A DNA stretch of 64,000 nucleotides from Atrichornis clamosus (Eukaryota > Chordata > Aves > Passeriformes > Menuridae), in assembly GCA_013400975.1 (NCBI GenBank), contig WBMZ01000171.1, forward strand, positions 56,813-120,812. Reading direction: 5' to 3'. The notes beneath the pieces are model-generated. The model saw only the letters and a list, made by a program, of their open reading frames with translations. It was not told the DNA's origin and did no database searches. Positions 48,301 through 62,000 of the stretch are shown piece after piece. Positions within the stretch are counted from its first letter, which is position 1; the number at the start of each line of letters is the position of its first letter. The position numbers and the translations under genes were made by a program.

Positions 48301-51300
48301 CTGAAGGCCAAAAATCCCCCTTTGTGCACATTTTCCATGTGGCCCCTTTCACCAGCTCTTAATACATCCATTTCGCAGTGTGAGGGATAATAATAAATGA
48401 GAGTTTTAGCAATTCTTTATTGGTAAGGGTTTGATCAATTCTTTATTGCTTTCCATAATCTTGGCATATTTTGCCTGTTTCCTTATAGGTCTGCCTTTTA
48501 TTTACCTGAGAATCATCTCCTGAGCTGAATTCTTCCTTGTGACACAGCCATGGCTCCACGTGTGCCCGCTCCTTCTCTCCCTGCCCTGTTTGCTGCTCGG
48601 AGCTGCGGCTTTCGTGACAGCCCCTGTCAGCTCCATTTCTTAAGCATCCTTCCTTGTCCAAAGGCCGTTGCCAGAGGGGTGCGGTGTCCGAGCTGTTCCT
48701 GTGACGTGTCCTCAAAGGACACTGCTCTGAGCTGCCCTGGTCACTCTCTGCTTTCATCTTCGGCACTGTCAAATTGTTTTCACCCGTGATGGCCCTTGTC
48801 CATCAGACGTGCTCTCCCTGCAAATACCCTCAGGCAGGAAACCCATTAGCAGATGGACTCCATGACCTTCTCCAGAAAGCACTGGATTTACAGCTGTGTG
48901 TAGTGTGCAGAAGTGTGGGAAGGTTTATTTATTCTGCTTTGTTTTAAGATCTTGTTGTTTTTTGGTTTTTTTCTTTCTGAGTGTGCAGATTTCTTTGTGC
49001 CTGGAGGGAGGGAATCATCTCCCCATGTTGCTTTCTCCACCTGGTTACTGCCTTTTAATTTAGTACCTGCTAACAAGAGGAAATCTTTATTTCAAGGACT
49101 GACAGAAAATGCTTCTTCAGGCGTCCTGTTTGACCGCGGCCCTAGGACCGGGGCGAGATCTCACACCGAGGAGGTGGAGAGACATCCTTTGTTCAGGAGA
49201 AAGAGAAAAAAGCCCCCGAGGGAGCTCTTTTCCATCGCAGCTGGTGGAAATAGGGTGCAAGCCAAGAGCCGGGCAGTGCTGCCGGCACTGAGGGCGGATG
49301 GAGAGGAGCCGACCCCGGATTGATCCCACCAAACACTGTGGGACACACAGCACTCAGAGCAGTGCAGATATGTGGGTGGGAAACCCAGTGAGAGAGAGGC
49401 CACAGACAGCCCAAGCCACATTTGCAATGCATCCATAAGGAAAAGGGTAAGAAACTGTCTTCAGGAAGAGCCCTTTCTGGAAAAAGTTTTGGAGTTCTGA
49501 ATGGAAAAGTCTTGTCTCCTGCTGTTTGAACACAATGGGGGAAGGGAAATAGGGCTTTGTACATTCACTGCAGAAAAATAGGAGTGCATCAGAGAAGTAT
49601 CTGATTTCTTCATCAGTTACTTCTTCTAATGGAAACAACATGTCTGTCCCCAGATTTTGGCTAACTGCTCAGACTGAAAAGGGTGGCAGTGCTGCAGGAT
49701 CACCCCACAGAGCCACCTTCCCCCTGTTGCTGCAGAGATGCTAACCTCCTGCTCTGTGCTTATCCACACAGAGGACAGAAAGCAAATTTTTAAACTCTCA
49801 GCCCTATTGCTCTCCTTCTTGGGGGTAGGACCCGGTGCCTGCTCGGACTGAGGCATTACTGGATGCTGTGGTTTCCTTTCCACTGTCAGAGCAACGACCT
49901 GGCTCTGTGCTGCTCCCAACCCAGGCTGGTGCCTGTAAACTCTAGTGGAATTAGAGGGTTTGATAACTGGTATTCATATCATAATGCCCTCCTCTCATTT
50001 TTCGTGATACTGTAGGAACTGCTGGAATACCAACACACCACGTTACCTTCTCGAAAAGAGAAAACTTACAGTTTAAACTGCGATGAGCTGTTTGTTCTGT
50101 TGTCTGTCAGCAGGTTTCCGAGTTGCAAAGTGTTTGCAAAAGCTTGTTGACAGGACACACGTGTTTATTAGGAGCAAAAATGATACCTAGCAGGTTAATC
50201 TTTGCAGGAACAACAAGAATTCCGCAGGAACAGTAGAAATGCCTCGACTGACACCGGTGGAGCAGCAGAGGGCATCCGCAGCCTGCGTTTGACGGCTGCA
50301 GCGAGGGGAGTGTTTGCTGGCAGCGCTTAGCAGGACAATGCTGGTTTAACCCGCGCATGGAAACCCTTGGAGCATCCTTGTAACCCGGCAAAGCCCGAGC
50401 CGAGAGGCATTTCACGCTGCAGTATCTTCAGAAATAAATTCTAGGTAGGGCAAAGAATGCCCTGGCACCGGGATGGAGTGGGCAGAACCGACAGGCAGGG
50501 ACAAACGGGGCAGGTCACTGCAGTGCCTGCCCCTCCAGCTGCAGCGAGGGGTTTGCCCTGGATTAAACAAAGCCATGTGCTTTTCACAGTGTGGTTTGAG
50601 TCTGTGCTCGCCGAGGCTCGCAGTGCCCCTGTGGAACAATGGCTCACTGAGCCGGGCAAATGGGGAACAGCCCACGAACAATGAGCAAACAGCGAGAGGG
50701 AGCTGGGTCGTTTTAACTCTCATCCAAAATCCAAGGCAATCGGTTTCTCAACAGAAAATAAGGAGCTTATGAGGCTGCTGGTACATTGTCACCATTCAGC
50801 ATCCTGGAAATTGGATTCAGATTTTTGGGAAGGTTCTTGGACCGGTGGATGGAGCAACACTGGATGGTGCCAACCTTCCCTCTGCCTTTGCTGTTTCCTA
50901 TAAAGGATTTTGTTACAATTGGAGGTTTCTAAGATGGCTGCAGCCAGAGACATTTAGAAATCTGTCCTGCGTGTCTAGCTCTGAGCAGGGAGTCTGGGGA
51001 AAACAGAAACAAAGAGCAAGGATCATTCCTGGGCTGTGAACACATTTTCTTGCATTTCACATCCTCTAAATGAGGATAAAACCAGACCATTTCAGCATCC
51101 TGTGTTCCCCTAGGGTGAATCACAGTGCTCCTGCAGCCTGAGGGCAGGTTTTTTTCATCAATACAGAGATGAAGAACTTTGGCTTGCAGGGGAAAGGCAA
51201 TGAAATTCTTCTGAAAGTGGTGACCACGGCCCTTTGTTGTGATAGATTTACTCTACTCTTAGGGATATGTTTCTTCTTTGCCTTTCTCTTTCCTACATTT

Positions 51301-52801
51301 CAGAGAGCAGGGAAAAAGGGGGATTGCAAGAATATTGAACTCAGTGTAAAAATATACATGTTTTACCATCTTTTTTTTTTAGAGGTGCTTGCATTCCCTC
51401 TGATTCTAAATCCCCCAGAAACTGATAGTTTAACTACAAGGGTGATGCTCAGTGAGGAAAGCAAATGAAGACAAAACCACAGAAGCCAGTGAAAGAAGTG
51501 GTGCCTGAAATTCTGACTAAGTGTCTTCACAGTTCAAGGGAGCTCGCAGAGGCAGAGGCACTGCCCTCGCATTTCCTGTCCCAGGATCTCTTTTGTCACC
51601 AGCTCCATTTCCACCGAGGCTGAGGGCTGTTTTCTCAGGATCTGTGGGTGCCTGGGGAGGAGAGCAGAGCCCAGGGGCTGTGGGAACCCCAGCTAGCCTT
51701 GAGTGCATCTGCTGCCTGGCTTTCTCACACCTCCTGGCAAGCACAGACCACAGCCCCAGCAGCGTCCCCTTGGTGGGGCTGCTGCAGACGTGACAGCTCA
51801 GGAGCACACCGAGCAAGACCTCAAGCACAGCTTGAGTGTAAGTGCAGCTTACTTTCACGCTCTCTAGAAGTATCTTGCACAAGGCTTCTGTGGCACCACA
51901 AGAAACAACTCCCTCCCGAGGCATTATCTGACCCCCAGCACCATCTCTGCTTGCAGGAGCTCCCCCCACCAATTTTGGGCTGCCGTGACCTGCCCCTGTT
52001 CGTTGGTTGCTCGGCCTTGGCTCAGCCCCAGGTGACAGACGTGACAGGAGGGTCTGAGACGCTCCCCTTGTGCAAGGGCTGCTGCTCTGGTGCTCAGATA
52101 AGTGATTTCTGGGGTGTTTCATCAGGAAGAGATAAAGGGAGATGCACAACCAACGGCTGACAGCGGCTGCTCCTAAATTCCAGGAGATCTTCCTTGGACA
52201 CAAATTGGCTTTTACATCACCAGGGCATGTGAGCACTTGGTTACTCTCCAGACACAAAGAGACCTTCACTTTTTTGAACACATGGGAAAGATTATGTCAG
52301 GGTGAAAATGTGGGAAGGGAAGGAAATAGAGCTCAGCATATTTTCCAGAGGTGTGGATAAGTGAGAAGATTTCATGCCGTTCAGACAGTCAGTATCTTTT
52401 ATCTCTTCTGGAAACCAACAGACCAGTAAAATGGAAGTGTTAAGTTTAAACTCTTTTCCAGAAAGCTGAATTTATCCAGAGGGGATTTTTTTTTTTCTTG
52501 GAAGCAAGGATCAGTAATAACTTCTGTGGGAATTATCCAGCTCCTATTGTTGAGCTGAGTCTTCTTTCTTCCTTTCATGATTACCTTCTTCCAAACATGC
52601 TTTTTTTAAAGAATCTCTGAAAAGGTTTTCCCAAATGGAGCTGTTCAAAAGAGGCTTCCCATGAATCATTCTTGTTGGCTCATGGGCACAATTTTATAGA
52701 GGGTTGGTTAGTTGGATTTGTTCCTTTTGTGTAAGTTAAGATACCAAGCAGAAGAAGGCAGGCTTTAACGTGTTTTCATGATGACCTTTCATGTTTTAAT
52801 G
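45393..52801. other. intergenic desert with CG-richer islets
   Basis: No gene is supported. Stretches at about 45890-46260, 49125-49330 and 50200-50415 have more CG dinucleotides than their surroundings. A (GGGA)-type run lies near 46086-46102. A 13-bp direct repeat CAATTCTTTATTG lies at 48410 and 48436. None shows coding or RNA gene features. Confidence 0.45.
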
Positions 52802-52815
52802 TAACCAATCACTTA

Positions 52816-52849
<34 letters not shown>

Positions 52850-52857
52850 ACCAATCA
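52802..52857 (+). repeat. (ATCT)8 microsatellite flanked by 10-bp direct repeats
   Basis: Eight ATCT units at 52817-52848 lie between two copies of TAACCAATCA (52802-52811 and 52848-52857). Confidence 0.92.
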
Positions 52858-55519
52858 GAAAATAATTTGAGGATATGGATACTTCCTACACTTTGGGGAA
52901 AATAAATCTGTCTTGTGGATTTAAGCTCCAGAGCAATATCTGGGAGGTGATAACAGTTTGGAACAGAGAAGAAAGGACAATGATTACCTCTCCAGCTCTG
53001 TTGAGGTTGTCCTCCTCCCAGAAGAGCAATGCTTTTGAACTGATGGATATTATCTTTGTTTATTTTGACCTTCCTTCTTGAGAAACAAATTGCTCTCATT
53101 TCTGAATTATCAAGATTGAGTAAGGGTGTGCCCTGGAATATTTTTAACAAGGAGAAAAAGCCCCCCTAAATTTAAAAAAGGGGGAAAAAAGGAAAAAGAA
53201 AGAAAAAGAAGAAAAGGAAGAAAGAGGAAAAATCAAAAGATAAATAAATCAAAGTACCCTTGGCATTTTGCTGGCCTACAATTTTTTTCTAGAAACATCA
53301 TTGTGGATACAAATGGATTAGCACATAATGTTGAAATATTGTGAATATGCTGACATCTCATTGTTTTGCTCAGGAAGTAGTTTGTCATTGTTACAAAAAA
53401 TGTAACATGACTGTTTCAAAGCTAATTGAGAGTGTTGCAAGCATTTTAAAATTCTCAAGTAAAGCCACTGGCCAGTAAACATAGGGTTGTATGTCCTTGG
53501 AGGGAAAGGGCTTTCCATAAGAGAGTGGGAAAACCTCCAGGTGGCTGGTGGGCATTTTTTCAGGGTGTGAGATTAATATCATGATCATGCTCGAAAGAGC
53601 CAGTGAGAGCTCAGGGAGGTGAGACATCAGCCTGAGCAGCTTTGCGAGGAAGGAGGTTGAGATTAGAACCCCTGCTCTTCCAGACCTCATTACCTGAGAG
53701 GGGTGGAAGTCAGGAGGCCGCTCTGGCAGCTGCCAAATCCGGGTGAGGGCTTTTCAGTGTGGTGCCACCACTTAGAACCTCACCACTGCAGCAGCCCCCA
53801 CACCCTCAAAAGAGGTCTTTTTCCTAGGAAATGGAAGGGCTGGTCATCCCCCACCCTGGCTTAGGGCACATCTCAGTGGCGCGGTGTGGCCGCTGTGTTT
53901 TCTGTACCCCGCAGAGCAAAGCCCCAAGGCACGGAAAGATCTCCCTCGGGAACTCCTTCTAAGCTCCCCAAAGACAGGATGAAACAGAATTGGCTGAAAG
54001 CTGAGGCTCCCGGGCATGCCGAGGAAAAGAACCTTCAGGGTGTCAGGGTTTGGGGTTAAACGGCAGCTTTGGGAGTTCCAGCGACTCCCAACAATGGCGT
54101 TAGTTGCCCAAAAAACTGTATCTGTATTTCTGCATCTGTATTTCTGCTGGGAATCTCGCCATTTGATTGCAAATCACTGGTAAAAAAGAGGTGACTTAAA
54201 GTATTGGTTGATAGATTTATCCTTGGTAGTGCAGTTCTGAGATGAACGCATCCATTCTTGTTTGGGTTTGCGAGAGGCTCGGAGCCGATCCCGTTCCCGC
54301 CTGCGTGGGGGGATTGGAACGTGCTGGAAAGGCTCAGGGAGCCGGGATGGCTGGGCTGTGGTTTCCCAGGGCCCGAGGCAGGCTTCTGCCAGCGCTGGTG
54401 CACAGGCTCAGCCTGTCCCCTGAGCCCCGGGCACCGCAGGAGGGTGCGGACCTTTTCCCAGTGACACACTCAAGCGGGAGATACCCTCTGACGGGCAGGC
54501 GTGAGTCCTGCCTCGGCTCTCGCTGGCTTCGTGCTGCCTCTCCAGAGCTCTGCTGGGTGTGTGCAGAGGGCAGGAGGCTTCCAGCAATATTCTGGAATGA
54601 AGCTGAGCTCCTGCTCCGTTCCCTTCCCTGTGCTGTCTTCCTTTAAAAATAAAATTCTCATCCTTTATGGCACCTTTCTGCTTTTCCAGGCACTCAAATC
54701 TGCCCATGTCCAAGCGTAGGCACTCTTCAAAGTGTCAATGGGATGCCACTTGATCCTGCAAACACCCTGGTTTCTATGACACACCCAGGGAAAGCAGCAA
54801 TCACTGTGGAACAAGGTGATCTAAGTAGGTTTTACTCACTCTTTCAGGTCTCTACATTCAAAGCATATTTAAACCACCAAGGTGGGACTGTGTGTCTGCT
54901 CCAAGAAAATCCCAGTGCTCATATATCAATGGGAGTGACCAGGCCCCAGTCCCTTTTACTTCCTCACCTGCAGGGAGGGTTTGAATGCGTTCATGGTCTC
55001 TGGCAGATGCTCTAATGGCTGGACTATTGGTTGTTCAAAGTGGGTTTCTCCCCTTGTCTTCTGCCAGAAAACGTCTGCTCTGCACAAAAAAAAATGAAAT
55101 CCCATGACTAGGCATATAAGCTCATGGCTGCAACCCAACACATTGTGTTTTTGTGCAGAGTCGAGCAGCTCCAAAAGACAAAAAAACCCGAAAAGAACCC
55201 AGCAACAAGAAGAAGTGCCAAGCCCAGGACAGCTGGATGTGAACCACCTGGCGTGTGAATCCAAGATGCACCTTCCCAGCACTGGCTCCAGGTGCATCTC
55301 TCACTCCCCTTTGGATTGCTCTCGCCTTGGATGGTTTGAGGCTTGATTTTCTGGGTAGGCAAAAACCAACTCCAAAAGTTTTCTCTGGCTCCACGATCCT
55401 GAAGAAGGGGATGTCTGGCCGTAGAAACAGCAGGAGTCCCTCACTGAATCTTCTCACTGTAGGTTGGACTCTGAATGGAGGTTGTTTCTAGGGAGGAGAT
55501 GGTCATCTCTGTAGAGGAT
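52858..55519. other. intergenic DNA
   Basis: A purine-rich tract lies at about 53180-53240 and a CG-richer patch at about 54265-54480. No gene is supported. Confidence 0.45.
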
Positions 55520-55672
55520 CCCACAGAGGTCACGTCCTCACTGGAAGTGTTCAGGAGGTGATTGAACAGGATGCTGGATAAGCTCATGGAGGATCCCTCT
55601 CCCTCAAAGTTTGGATCAGGTGCTGTTTTGAGGTCCCTTTCAGCTTGGGCTTCTCTGTGACTCTATGATAAA
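55520..55672 (+). mobile_element. probable worn CR1 LINE 3' end
   Basis: The sequence ends 'TTTGAGGTCCCTTTCAGCTT' then 'TCTGTGACTCTATGAT', which fits a diverged CR1 terminus. The upstream 'CACTGGAAGTGTTCAGGAGG' block also fits. It has more mismatches than the other copies. Confidence 0.6.
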
Positions 55673-58600
55673 ATGCATCCAAAAAGACAGGAAAATCAGT
55701 CCTTGGAGCTTTCTTAAATGTTCCTGCACATAAATGGAGAACCTGGGTATCTCAAATGGGTCTGCAGCGAATTTTAACGTGCTAAGGAACTGTCTGCTGT
55801 GACACCTTGTAGGGCAAAGCTGTGGATGTGCAAGCTGAACCAATTCCACTAACTCAGTCAGAAGGTACTGATCTTAATTCAATTGCCTCTTGTGGACTCT
55901 CTTAGACTGGTTTACATTTGCTGTCTTTTGGCACATGTTAAATCAGAAATAAATGTTAAGTCAATAAATAGTCCTTCCTCGACTGGAATAATAGAGCTTT
56001 TAGGAGGAAGACTGTTATGTGCTTTCTCACTGCCTAAGAAAACAGACCTCTTATCTCTGTTTAAGTAATAATTATAACCTAAAATTGTTTATTTGACTGC
56101 ATTTAGCCAATTGTTTCCATGCTGATGGCAGTAGATCTCTACAGACTGCCTGGATTGATTGATCCTGCATCACAGGGCACCGATTTCTGCTTCAAACAAC
56201 AGAATGTTGATGCAAATGAAGGACAACATACAGCAAATGATGGACATAGCAATTAATTAATTCCTTTACTTTGTACAGTTGTGTTTATTGGTGTGATTAT
56301 CAACAACTTCAGTGAACAAAAGCCCATTTATGGGTAACAGTAACAACAAATAGCAAGTATTCAAGGTCACTGGCTTTGCCTTGTGACATAACCTCTGTAG
56401 TTGCCCCATTCTTTTGTTTAGTGCCAGTCTGAATTAATTAGATTGGAGTTGGAGGTCTGAAGTGAAACAAGATGATATATTGAAGGGTGAAAATATTGCT
56501 TTGCATGTTATTTTGGACAAGTTTCTGCTCCTGCTTGGGCTGAAGCTGAAATAGATGACAGTAGTTTCACTGCCTCTGAACTCAAAAATTGTAACTGACA
56601 GCAAAATCTGTTTTCATATTCTGTTTCTATTTAAAATGTGTTGGAAATGTCAATGAATTCCAATCCTTATGATTAATAGTTAGCAACGTTTCTGTTTTAT
56701 GGAAAATAAATGGCTGCAGGAGACATCAGTGTGAGGGCTATCAGAACATGGAAAAAAGGTGATTGTGGGAAAGGTGGTGGAATGGCTGTACCTAAATCTC
56801 ATCTATCTGAGTGATCTCAGTGTTTTTCATCTGCTCTTTAACAGGAATTGGACTGTGGTGATCAGTTCTTCAGCTAGAGGTATGGTCCTTCCAATCCTTT
56901 GAGCTTTTTCTAGTGACTTTTTGTGCCCTTGGAAGTAATTTTTCACTTCTAAGTTAAATTGAAAAAAACCTGCTGCAATTGAGTTGCAAAAATGAAAAAT
57001 ATACATGAAACCAGAATTGGGCATTTTGTTTCACTTTGGTGGCCAGGAGTGGCAGTGAAAATTGAAGGCAGTTTCTTTAATAGCACATTTAAACGCTTTC
57101 TTCTGCAGTTGACTTTCATGCTAAAATAATAAAAAAGAGATTAAGTAAAGAAGAGGACAGCAATCTTTCCTTAAGTGGGGTGTTATTTCGCTGATGAGGT
57201 AAACCCAGCTGACATCGAGAATAGCTGAAATCTGCCAGCTACATGCTGATGTTGGCTGGCTCTGCCTCTGCTTCAGCCGCTGCTAGAACCGAGATTACAG
57301 TTTTTCTACATGGCACACGGGGATGTAATTAAGAGAAATAGGATGAAAAAAGGAAGATAGAGGTGGTTGTAGCGGTGTCGTGGACCTGTAAGTAAAGTAT
57401 TGAAATCCAGGGTGTTTGGGACATGTAAACTGCGTGTTATATCATACTAATATAGTAACATATTAGCATAATAACATATTAATACAAGAACTATATACCA
57501 CAACTGCTAGGGAGCAAGGAGAACATTTGGCATCTCTGAAACTCCAAAAACAGGGTCGTGTTTGGGGAGATCAGTGGTGTCACCAAGCCCCAGACAGCAG
57601 CTGACATGGCTGGGTGGCCACTGGTGGCTTTGGAGACCCACCCATGGAGAGAGGATCTCCCAGGCAGGAGAATCAGGGAGTTTGTTTCCCTTTAGAGAGG
57701 TGAAGGTTAATGGAAGGGTTTATGAGATGCGGGGTTGTAAACCAGCGAAAGGCAGAGCAGGAATCAGTCATTTGTGCATCTGCTGTGAAGCCAAGGGGGC
57801 TGGCAAAACAGACAGACTTGTCACTCTGGTCTGGCTACAGGGAGCAAGAGTTGCATGAACATGGTTCCTTCCAGGCTCCAGGAATGAAAAGAAATTTTTT
57901 TTTTTTTCCTGTTAGGAGTTGATTTGGCCATTAAGCAAAACGTAATCATGGCTACCCATTGAGTCTTAAAAGTTTTTGGTTTTTTCCTATTTTTTTCCTT
58001 TTTTCCCCCCTCTAGGGCTTCAGGGACTAATCTATTTGAGGAGCTTGCTTTGAGACTTTTCACATGGTTGAATCCTGTGGAAAATTTACTGTCATTAGAA
58101 AAATGGGAGGGGGGGCGTAGAAGGAAAACATTAAAATTGCATGAGTTTTCTTCCAAATCCTTTTCCAGATTTATTTTTCTGCTTCACCTTTCATGGGAAA
58201 ACCTGTCTATGTGGTCGTACATCTATTTTAGTGTTTTTGCTCGTCAGTATTTTGTTTTCGTGGCTGCTCTGAATCTTTTAGCCTAGAAACTGTTGTGCTG
58301 TTTGGTTGGTGGAGGAAGAAGTGCCACTGGAAACTGCAGTGGTGCCACGTCTGGGGACGCTGCAATGAGGAGCCCAACTCCTCTGGTCTAGAAAGGCCAG
58401 AACAAGGTCTGGTGCTGTCGGGGCAGCAGCTGAGACTCTGGCTGGCTTCACGTCAGCTCCAGACCAGAGGTGACCACTCGTCTGTCACTGACCAGAGGTG
58501 TCCAGATCCCACTGGGAAAACTGGGGCGCAAATGGTAATTCAAAGGAGTTTCCTAAGGGTGAACCCAGAGGTGCAGAGAAGGCAAGAGGGAGCACCCAAC

Positions 58601-58985
58601 ACTCTGGGGTGGGTTCAGGAAGGCTTTCTTCTCCAGGAGGGTCTTGCAAATTTTGTTGGGTTACCTAGAGGAATCTCCTTCCATGGGGATTGACAAGAAT
58701 TGGGTGGCCAAAGCCACTTTTGAGCTGGTCTAGTGGTGGTTCCTTGGAGCAGGAGACTGGGCTGGAGAGGCAGAATCTCTTTCAGCCAGGAGTGCTGTCA
58801 TTGTATGGAGGGGCTTTAAAGAAAATATTACACAGCAGGAGTTAATAACTTTTTTCCCCCTTCTGTCTGGAGATTCTTTGCCTTTTGTTCACTTTGCCTT
58901 TTGTACATTTTGGGCTCAGGAGAAAGGATATCAGGAAGTCTGCAGAGGGAAGCTCAGAGCAGGAATTAATTCAGTGAAGAAAGGG
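55673..58985. other. intergenic DNA
   Basis: AT-rich. An imperfect repeat of TAACATATTA-type words lies at about 57435-57485 and T-rich runs at about 57896-58010. No gene is supported. Confidence 0.45.
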
Positions 58986-59057
58986 AGGATGGGGGACCTA
59001 GAACTGAATTATCTTTAAGGTCCCTCCCAACCCAAACCACTCTATGACTCCATGATA
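58986..59057 (+). mobile_element. CR1 LINE, minimal 3' terminus
   Basis: About 70 bases: 'GGGGGACCTAGAACTGAATT', 'ATCTTTAAGGTCCCTCCCAA', 'CCCAAACCACTCTATGACTC', CATGAT. This is the canonical CR1 end. Confidence 0.9.
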
Positions 59058-62000
59058 TAGGAAACACTCTTCTTACATAGAATGTAATGTGTTTAGTTTT
59101 TCCAGCTGGACTTCACCTGCTGAAATGCACAGTTATTTTTTACATGCTGACATATGTTTAACACCACATGAATAACCGAGAAGAATGTATCCATTTTTTT
59201 CCCCAAGAAAGAATTAATATTAAATAGTTATGCAATGGTATTTGTGTAAAAAGATGAAGAGAACTCTTTCCAGGGGATCAGAAGGCCAAACTTAACAAAA
59301 AGAAGCACTGTAACTCTACATTCCTGCAGTTCATTGCAGTGGAAAAACTTATGCTGACAAAGACAATTGACTTTTTCTGAAGAGGACAAATAAATTTACT
59401 GGAGGAGATGCAAGCAAACCTGGACAGAGTTAAAGGATAGTGATTCACGAAGTCTGTCAACAATTTTTTTCCTGTGTGTCAGGGTCTGATCAGAGCACTG
59501 GGACAAGAGTGACTACATTTTATACATTACAAATGTTTGAGGACAAAGTGACAAGAATGTTTGGGGAGTTGGAAAAGTGCCCTTCTGATGTGAGACTGAG
59601 GAGGTTGAGACTGATAAAAGGAGAAGAATAAAAAAATACTAAAAGGTCTTAATGGGACCAACAGCTTGGAGAAGGGTGTTCAGAAGAGATGAGAGCCACC
59701 ATTCTCTCATTCACATAACACAGAAAAAGGGAAGTATTAAATTTTGAAGCTGCCAGATTTTAACTTTGCACACAAAAATTAAATAATTTGTCCAGTAGCA
59801 TGCCCTGCCTGTGGGCTCACTGCCAAGGGATGCTCCTAAGTCTGAAAATCAGGAAAAATCAAAGGTCATGCCTCTAAGAAGAATATTTGGAGCCAGATGC
59901 TTCTGACAAGACTATAAAATCTCTTGAGGTTTTAAATTAATCTCTAATATCTTACAACTAAAAAGAGACTTTTACTCAGCAAATCACCTGTCCTGGCTCT
60001 GTGTAACAGATTGTGAATCTCCTTTTTAAGCATTTGGTGCTTATCAAACCCCTTATAGCAAGAAGATTTCTGGGCCTTTATATGTTACTTCATTGTGCTC
60101 CTTGGGATATTTACTTCAATGGAAAAATGGTTTAATTGCATTCTAGTTGGTTCAGTAACGATTTTTAAACACAACAGCTTGGTTATTGTCTCCTGCTTTG
60201 CTTCGAAGTCTCTCATGGGTCATGTTCGCGGAGCAGATGTGTTCCCAGGCAGCCCTGGCTGTGCTGAAGTCCCAGTTACCGTTCTGTACGGGGATGAGTT
60301 TGCACGTGGCTGCAGGGGACGGGTTGGGTTTATGCCCAGCCCTCCCCTCCTGTGCTTTGTAATTTGGGCAGTTGAGTGATTGAGGTGGGGCTTCAGTTCC
60401 ACAGGCTGCTGGTGGCTGTGGCTGGAGAGCAGCGCCAGGGTTGCTTGGCTTTCCCCTTAAACACCAGATTTTATGGCTTCATCTGCAATTAAGAAAAGCA
60501 AACACAAGAGTAGTGCTGCTGCCTTGACAGCGAGAACCCACCACCCACAGCACAGGGTGGTGATATGTGGTGATCAAAGTCTGATGATGATTAATGATGC
60601 ATCAGCATCCATCCAGTACTCAGCCCTCCAAGGAGCACACAAATAACATTTATGTCATGGGAGGTAATTAATAATTTCAAGCTCTGGTTGCCCTGGTCCA
60701 TGCTCTCCAGACTGACCACAGAGAAGTGGGGATGCTCTTCTCCCTCCTTCCCTTTCCCTTTGCAGATTTGCAGAAACCTGCTCAGCAGCAGACTGGTTTT
60801 CAGGCTGAAATTTCCACAGCCAGCCACTGCTGACAAGGATAGAGATTGGGGAGCAGAGCTGGGGCTGACAGCTTTATAATCCAGTTGTGTTGAAATGCAT
60901 CATTGTCAGCTCTGTTATTTAGACGAAAATCCTCAGTTCGACTCAGAAGATGATTTATTGTGAGAAAAAGATGAAATGTCAGTGTCTGAGAAGACAATAT
61001 GTGTAAGCAACACACCAGGCTCACTGCCTGCTCCTGCATAAATGAGTTATCACCAGGATATATCTTCAGATGAGCTCCACATCAAAGCAATATCCATACA
61101 CAGGCAGGTGACACCCCTTTTCAAAAATAGGAAGAAGGCAGAAAGATTCTGGAACCTTTTCTGGAAACATTTTTTTCATTTATCCAGAACTTTGGCCTCC
61201 AAAGTGGAGCTGGTGGGACGATGGAGAGATGTAAGGGTTTGCTGTGGTGTGCTGTGGATCAGCCTTGCAGTGTGACATCGGGTTTGGGGCTCTTTGCCCT
61301 CCAGGGACAGTCTCTTCATGACATCATCTCACCTGCCCTCGAGGTGGCAGGTAAAACTACAGGGCTGAAAAAAGGGAATGGAAACTTCTGAAGGGGATTC
61401 ATCTCAGTTTTTCCCACCATGGCACCTTCCCTGACTCCTGCAGATGCACCAATGTGAAAGGGGAGGACTCAGCCTCTGTTTCACTGGTGGTGAGGGCTTG
61501 TTCAACAGGTCTTGTCTCCTGTGAAAGGGAGGGGAAGAAAAAGAAATCTTTCCATGTGTGGCTAGATGCCTCTGATCACTTGCAAATTATCCTTTCTTAA
61601 AATTCCTTGTGCATCTCTCTCCCTGCGTATGTATATGTGTGTACATTTCTATCTGCCTATCTATTAATTCACCTGTCCCTCTGCATCCCTGTCTGTGATT
61701 AGGGATTGACAGTCACACCTCAGTGCCTTGTGGCTGGGCTTTATCACAGTTGCATCCCTGTCATAAGGACACTGGCAATTTTATTAGGAAATGTTACAGG
61801 ACAGCTCTGAAATCCAGTAGTCCCTGAAGTCCCTGAAGATCTCCTCGAGTACACAGTGTGTCTGGAATATCCAAATGATCCTTGGAGATACACAGACTAG
61901 TAAACCAGGCAGGGCAGTCATATCATGTTTATGATTATACATATTCCCCCATGAAATAAAGCTGTTCAGTTGTGATTGGAGGCAGAGAGTTATCAGCTGG

